Part shown: in pieces, positions 4,418-6,216 of the stretch
Position numbering within the stretch: position 1 is the first letter of the stretch
Layout: every line of letters begins with the position of its first letter
From: Pseudonocardiaceae bacterium
GTDB lineage: Bacteria > Actinomycetota > Actinomycetes > Mycobacteriales > Pseudonocardiaceae
DNA: 6,216 nucleotides
Assembly (NCBI GenBank): GCA_025937115.1
Contig: JAICSB010000199.1
Location: 1 to 6,216 of the forward strand
Direction of reading: 5' to 3'
Notes under the pieces: generated by a model
The model's input: the letters and a program-made list of their open reading frames with translations, nothing else
Told to the model about the DNA's origin: nothing
Databases searched by the model: none
Program-made: the position numbers and the translations under genes

Positions 4418-5284
4418 TCATGAGGTTGCGCGGGTGACTCCTGCTCGACCGTGCCGGTCAGCGCCGGGTCCCCCGGGTCGGGTGGCGGCGACCAGGGTCA
4501 GCACGCAGGCGTGGTAGCCCGCAATGTCGGATTGGGGGTCCTGGGCTGTCGCTGCGGCGCGGAGCAGCTCGGGTAACGCGAGCAGTGCCCAGCTCGTCTG
4601 GTCAGGGGTGATGATGACCAGCTCGGGATGATCGCTGGCTGCGTCGGCGAGTTCCTGGGTGCAGTCCAACAGGTCGATGACGGCCTCGGCGTTGCGGCTG
4701 ATCCAGCGCAGCGGGAACGCGGCCGCATCGCGGCGATCCCAGCTGGTGACACAGCCGAATCCGGCGGCTAGCAGCAGCGCGCGGAGCACCGGCATGGTTG
4801 CCGCGCCGGCGATCACGACCCTGCTGCGGCTTGGTGAGCGCCCGCGGCGGCGCAGGGTCGTCAGCAGCGCCGCGGTCGCCGCGGTCGCGGTCATCGCTGG
4901 ATCGGTGACCACGCGGCGCTGACTTCCCCCGGTCTGTTCCGACCCGGTGGCCGCCACATGGTGGGCGGGGTCGGTGTGGATCAGGAAAACGGCCCCAATG
5001 TCGCGGGGAAGGTCGCGCAGCCGGGCGTTGAGGTCCTCGGCGTTGCGGGTGATCACGTACACCGGCCGGGCGGCCAGGCCGGTGCACTGGTGGATCAGCG
5101 CCGCCCAGTGACGCAGAGCGGGCTCGACCGACCCAGCTCCGCCTGCCAGACCTCGATGCGTGAGGGCACTGCCGTCGCTGACCACCGCGATCGTGCAGGG
5201 CATGCGGTCATGCCCCGCCACCGGGATTGGCTCCGGGGCGGCATCGGCCTCATCCGGTGGCACGTGGAGCACACGGGGACACAT
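4418..5284 (-). CDS. Degenerate malic-enzyme-like protein (catalytic residues missing)
   Basis: The 288-residue product follows the layout of a bacterial malic enzyme core. Residues 30-46 (CTIAVVSDGSALTHRGL) align with the TVAVVTDGSRVLGLGD strand. Residues 53-69 align with the helix carrying the catalytic EGK Lys, and 95-106 (DIGAVFLIHTDP) with the GGINLEDI metal strand. Residues 124-144 (RVVTDPAMTATAATAALLTT) align with the VFHDDQHGTA-VLAALLNAL segment, and 154-183 (SRVVIAGAATMPVLRALLLA and following) with the Rossmann strand-helix. The catalytic Lys is replaced (about Trp60), the Glu/Asp ligands of LED become Ile-His-Thr, and the NAD loop reads GAATMP instead of GAGAAG. It is therefore probably not a malic enzyme and may be a binding or sensor protein. 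ATG 5284 has AGGGAG (5291-5296) six bases upstream. It diverges from the regulator at 5443. The alignment is from memory. Confidence 0.75.
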   Translation of the reverse strand: MCPRVLHVPPDEADAAPEPIPVAGHDRMPCTIAVVSDGSALTHRGLAGGAGSVEPALRHWAALIHQCTGLAARPVYVITRNAEDLNARLRDLPRDIGAVFLIHTDPAHHVAATGSEQTGGSQRRVVTDPAMTATAATAALLTTLRRRGRSPSRSRVVIAGAATMPVLRALLLAAGFGCVTSWDRRDAAAFPLRWISRNAEAVIDLLDCTQELADAASDHPELVIITPDQTSWALLALPELLRAAATAQDPQSDIAGYHACVLTLVAATRPGGPGADRHGRAGVTRATS

Positions 5285-5442
5285 GGAACTCTCCCTTCGG
5301 GACTAACTCCCGGGCGGGCGCTGGGATCGCGGCAAGGTCAACAGCTCGCGTTAGCTGCGCGCGTGTCCCCTTCTGCTGCCGGTCTGTCGGAACAATCCCC
5401 ACAGTAGAGCGCGAGAAACAGAATGGGCGTATCTCTGAAGCT
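5285..5442. promoter_or_regulatory. Divergent promoter region between the malic-enzyme-like gene and the regulator
   Basis: These 158 bases must carry promoters for both directions. A dyad with arms CGGGA (5298-5302) and TCCCG (5308-5312), spacer CTAAC, lies next to the ribosome binding site of the malic-enzyme-like gene and could be an operator for the adjacent regulator. TTGACC (minus strand, 5341-5336) resembles a -35 but has no well-spaced -10. I cannot fix either transcription start. Confidence 0.4.
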
Positions 5443-6216
5443 ATGCTTCATGACGTGCCGGACCCGCCCACACCTACGCCACGACTGCTTCACGACGTTG
5501 CAAGCACCGGGATCGCCGAACTCGATCACACGCTCGGCGGGTTGTTCTGGGGCGACAACGTCGTCTTCGAGGTCGCCGATCCGCCGGCGGCCGAGCCGTT
5601 CTGCCGGGCCGCCGCCGCGGTCGAGGAACACTACGACATCGTGGGCAGCGTCTTTCGCTACCGCGACGTCGACGGCCTGCCCGCCCTGACCCCCGCGCCG
5701 GTCGCCGCCCGCATCGGCGTGGCGCTGCGCGCCGCGCGGACCCAGCGGCAGCTAAGCCAATCAGACCTCGCCCGGCTAGCCGGGGTGTCGCCGAGCGCGA
5801 TCTCACAGGCCGAACGCGGCAAGCGCGGACTCTCGCTGGAGACGCTGCTCGAGCTGACGGGCAACCTGAACATGAGCATCGATGAGCTGCTGCGCGGCGA
5901 GGTCGTCGCCGGGTACCGCCTCGGCCGCCGCGACCACCCACGTACCCGCCGCATCGACAACGGGCACCAGCCGCTGCCGCTGCTCGACGACCCCGGCGCT
6001 GGGCTGCGCGCCTACCTCGTCCACCTCCCGCCACGGCAGACCGGGTCTCCACATCTCACGCACAAGGGAACGGAACTGGTTGCCGTCGCCAACGGCCTCG
6101 TGCAGATCGTCCTCGCCAACGGCCGCCTGGTCCTGCGACGCGGCGAGGTGCTGCTGATCGACGCGACCACGATCGAAGGCTGGCGCAACCTCGGGCCGTC
6201 TGAAGCAACGCTGTTC
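5443..6216 (+). CDS. XRE-family regulator with cupin domain and RecA/KaiC-like N-terminus (runs off right edge)
   Basis: The 258 visible residues hold three parts. Residues 20-46 (ASTGIAELDHTLGGLFWGDN and VVFEVAD) resemble the entry strand of KaiC/RecA-like ATPases (TGI-ELD-LLGG), but no Walker A GxxxxGKS/T follows, so ATP hydrolysis is unlikely. Residues 88-149 are a Cro/C1-type helix-turn-helix: LRAARTQRQLSQSDLARLAG, then VSPSAISQAERGKRGLSLET, then LNMSIDELL. From about 185 a cupin begins; THKGTE (206-211) is the first metal motif, while the second-motif His is replaced (EGWRNLG, 245-251), which argues against a normal metal-bound cupin. ATG 5443 is the first in-frame start for at least 160 bases; its ribosome binding site is poor, so leaderless or weak translation is possible. 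Likely a ligand-responsive DNA-binding regulator of the divergent gene. Confidence 0.88.
   Translation, partial: MLHDVPDPPTPTPRLLHDVASTGIAELDHTLGGLFWGDNVVFEVADPPAAEPFCRAAAAVEEHYDIVGSVFRYRDVDGLPALTPAPVAARIGVALRAARTQRQLSQSDLARLAGVSPSAISQAERGKRGLSLETLLELTGNLNMSIDELLRGEVVAGYRLGRRDHPRTRRIDNGHQPLPLLDDPGAGLRAYLVHLPPRQTGSPHLTHKGTELVAVANGLVQIVLANGRLVLRRGEVLLIDATTIEGWRNLGPSEATLF

Noticed and set aside
5474..6052. 192-codon minus-strand open frame opposite the XRE-cupin gene
   Set aside because: The product is almost entirely Arg/Gly/Ala, an antisense artefact of GC-rich codons. The plus strand has a clear helix-turn-helix and cupin.
1..6216. tRNA, rRNA, CRISPR array or toxin-antitoxin pair
   Set aside because: No tRNA-like cloverleaf, rRNA motif or regularly spaced repeat was seen. 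The two small orphan genes (2059-2775) were considered as a toxin-antitoxin pair, but the 51-base gap and lack of any known toxin or antitoxin motif do not support it.

Overview
The window is GC-rich, with strong G/C bias at third codon positions and clear Shine-Dalgarno sites. The ribulose-phosphate epimerase fragment resembles mycobacterial Rpe, and a DUF3040 protein and an actinobacterial-type IS256 transposase tail are also present. Together these point to an actinobacterium, most likely Mycobacteriaceae or Pseudonocardiaceae. Orphan small genes, a broken insertion sequence and at least two frame-shifted genes suggest an accessory region (genomic island or plasmid) rather than conserved core chromosome.

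Layout. Positions 1-415 (minus) hold the N-terminal 138 residues of Rpe; the gene leaves the window on the left. Positions about 480-755 (plus) hold the 3' end of an IS256-family transposase and probably the right end of the element. The IS remnant cuts off the end of an unidentified minus-strand gene (718-1023), whose present stop codon lies in IS-derived DNA. Behind it are a frame-shifted gene remnant (about 1062-1278), two strong inverted repeats, a DoxX-like membrane protein with its own promoter (1289-1723), and a second probably frame-shifted small membrane gene (1858-2038).

From 2059 to 5284 every gene lies on the minus strand with a good ribosome binding site: two orphan proteins (109 and 111 residues), an SPFH/stomatin-type slipin (292 residues), a DUF3040 two-helix membrane protein (102 residues), and a 288-residue protein that looks like a malic enzyme stripped of its catalytic and metal-binding residues. 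Diverging from the last, on the plus strand and running off the right edge, is a regulator with an N-terminal RecA/KaiC-like patch without a Walker A motif, a Cro/C1-type helix-turn-helix and a cupin domain.

Inference: the regulator and the malic-enzyme-like gene share a 158-base divergent promoter region and may form a ligand-sensing pair. The slipin and DUF3040 genes would supply membrane-associated functions under promoters that carry palindromes, the best being a 15-base perfect dyad at 4325-4339. No defence, CRISPR or biosynthetic system is visible. The least-described content is the degenerate malic-enzyme/XRE-cupin pair and the orphan genes next to the slipin.
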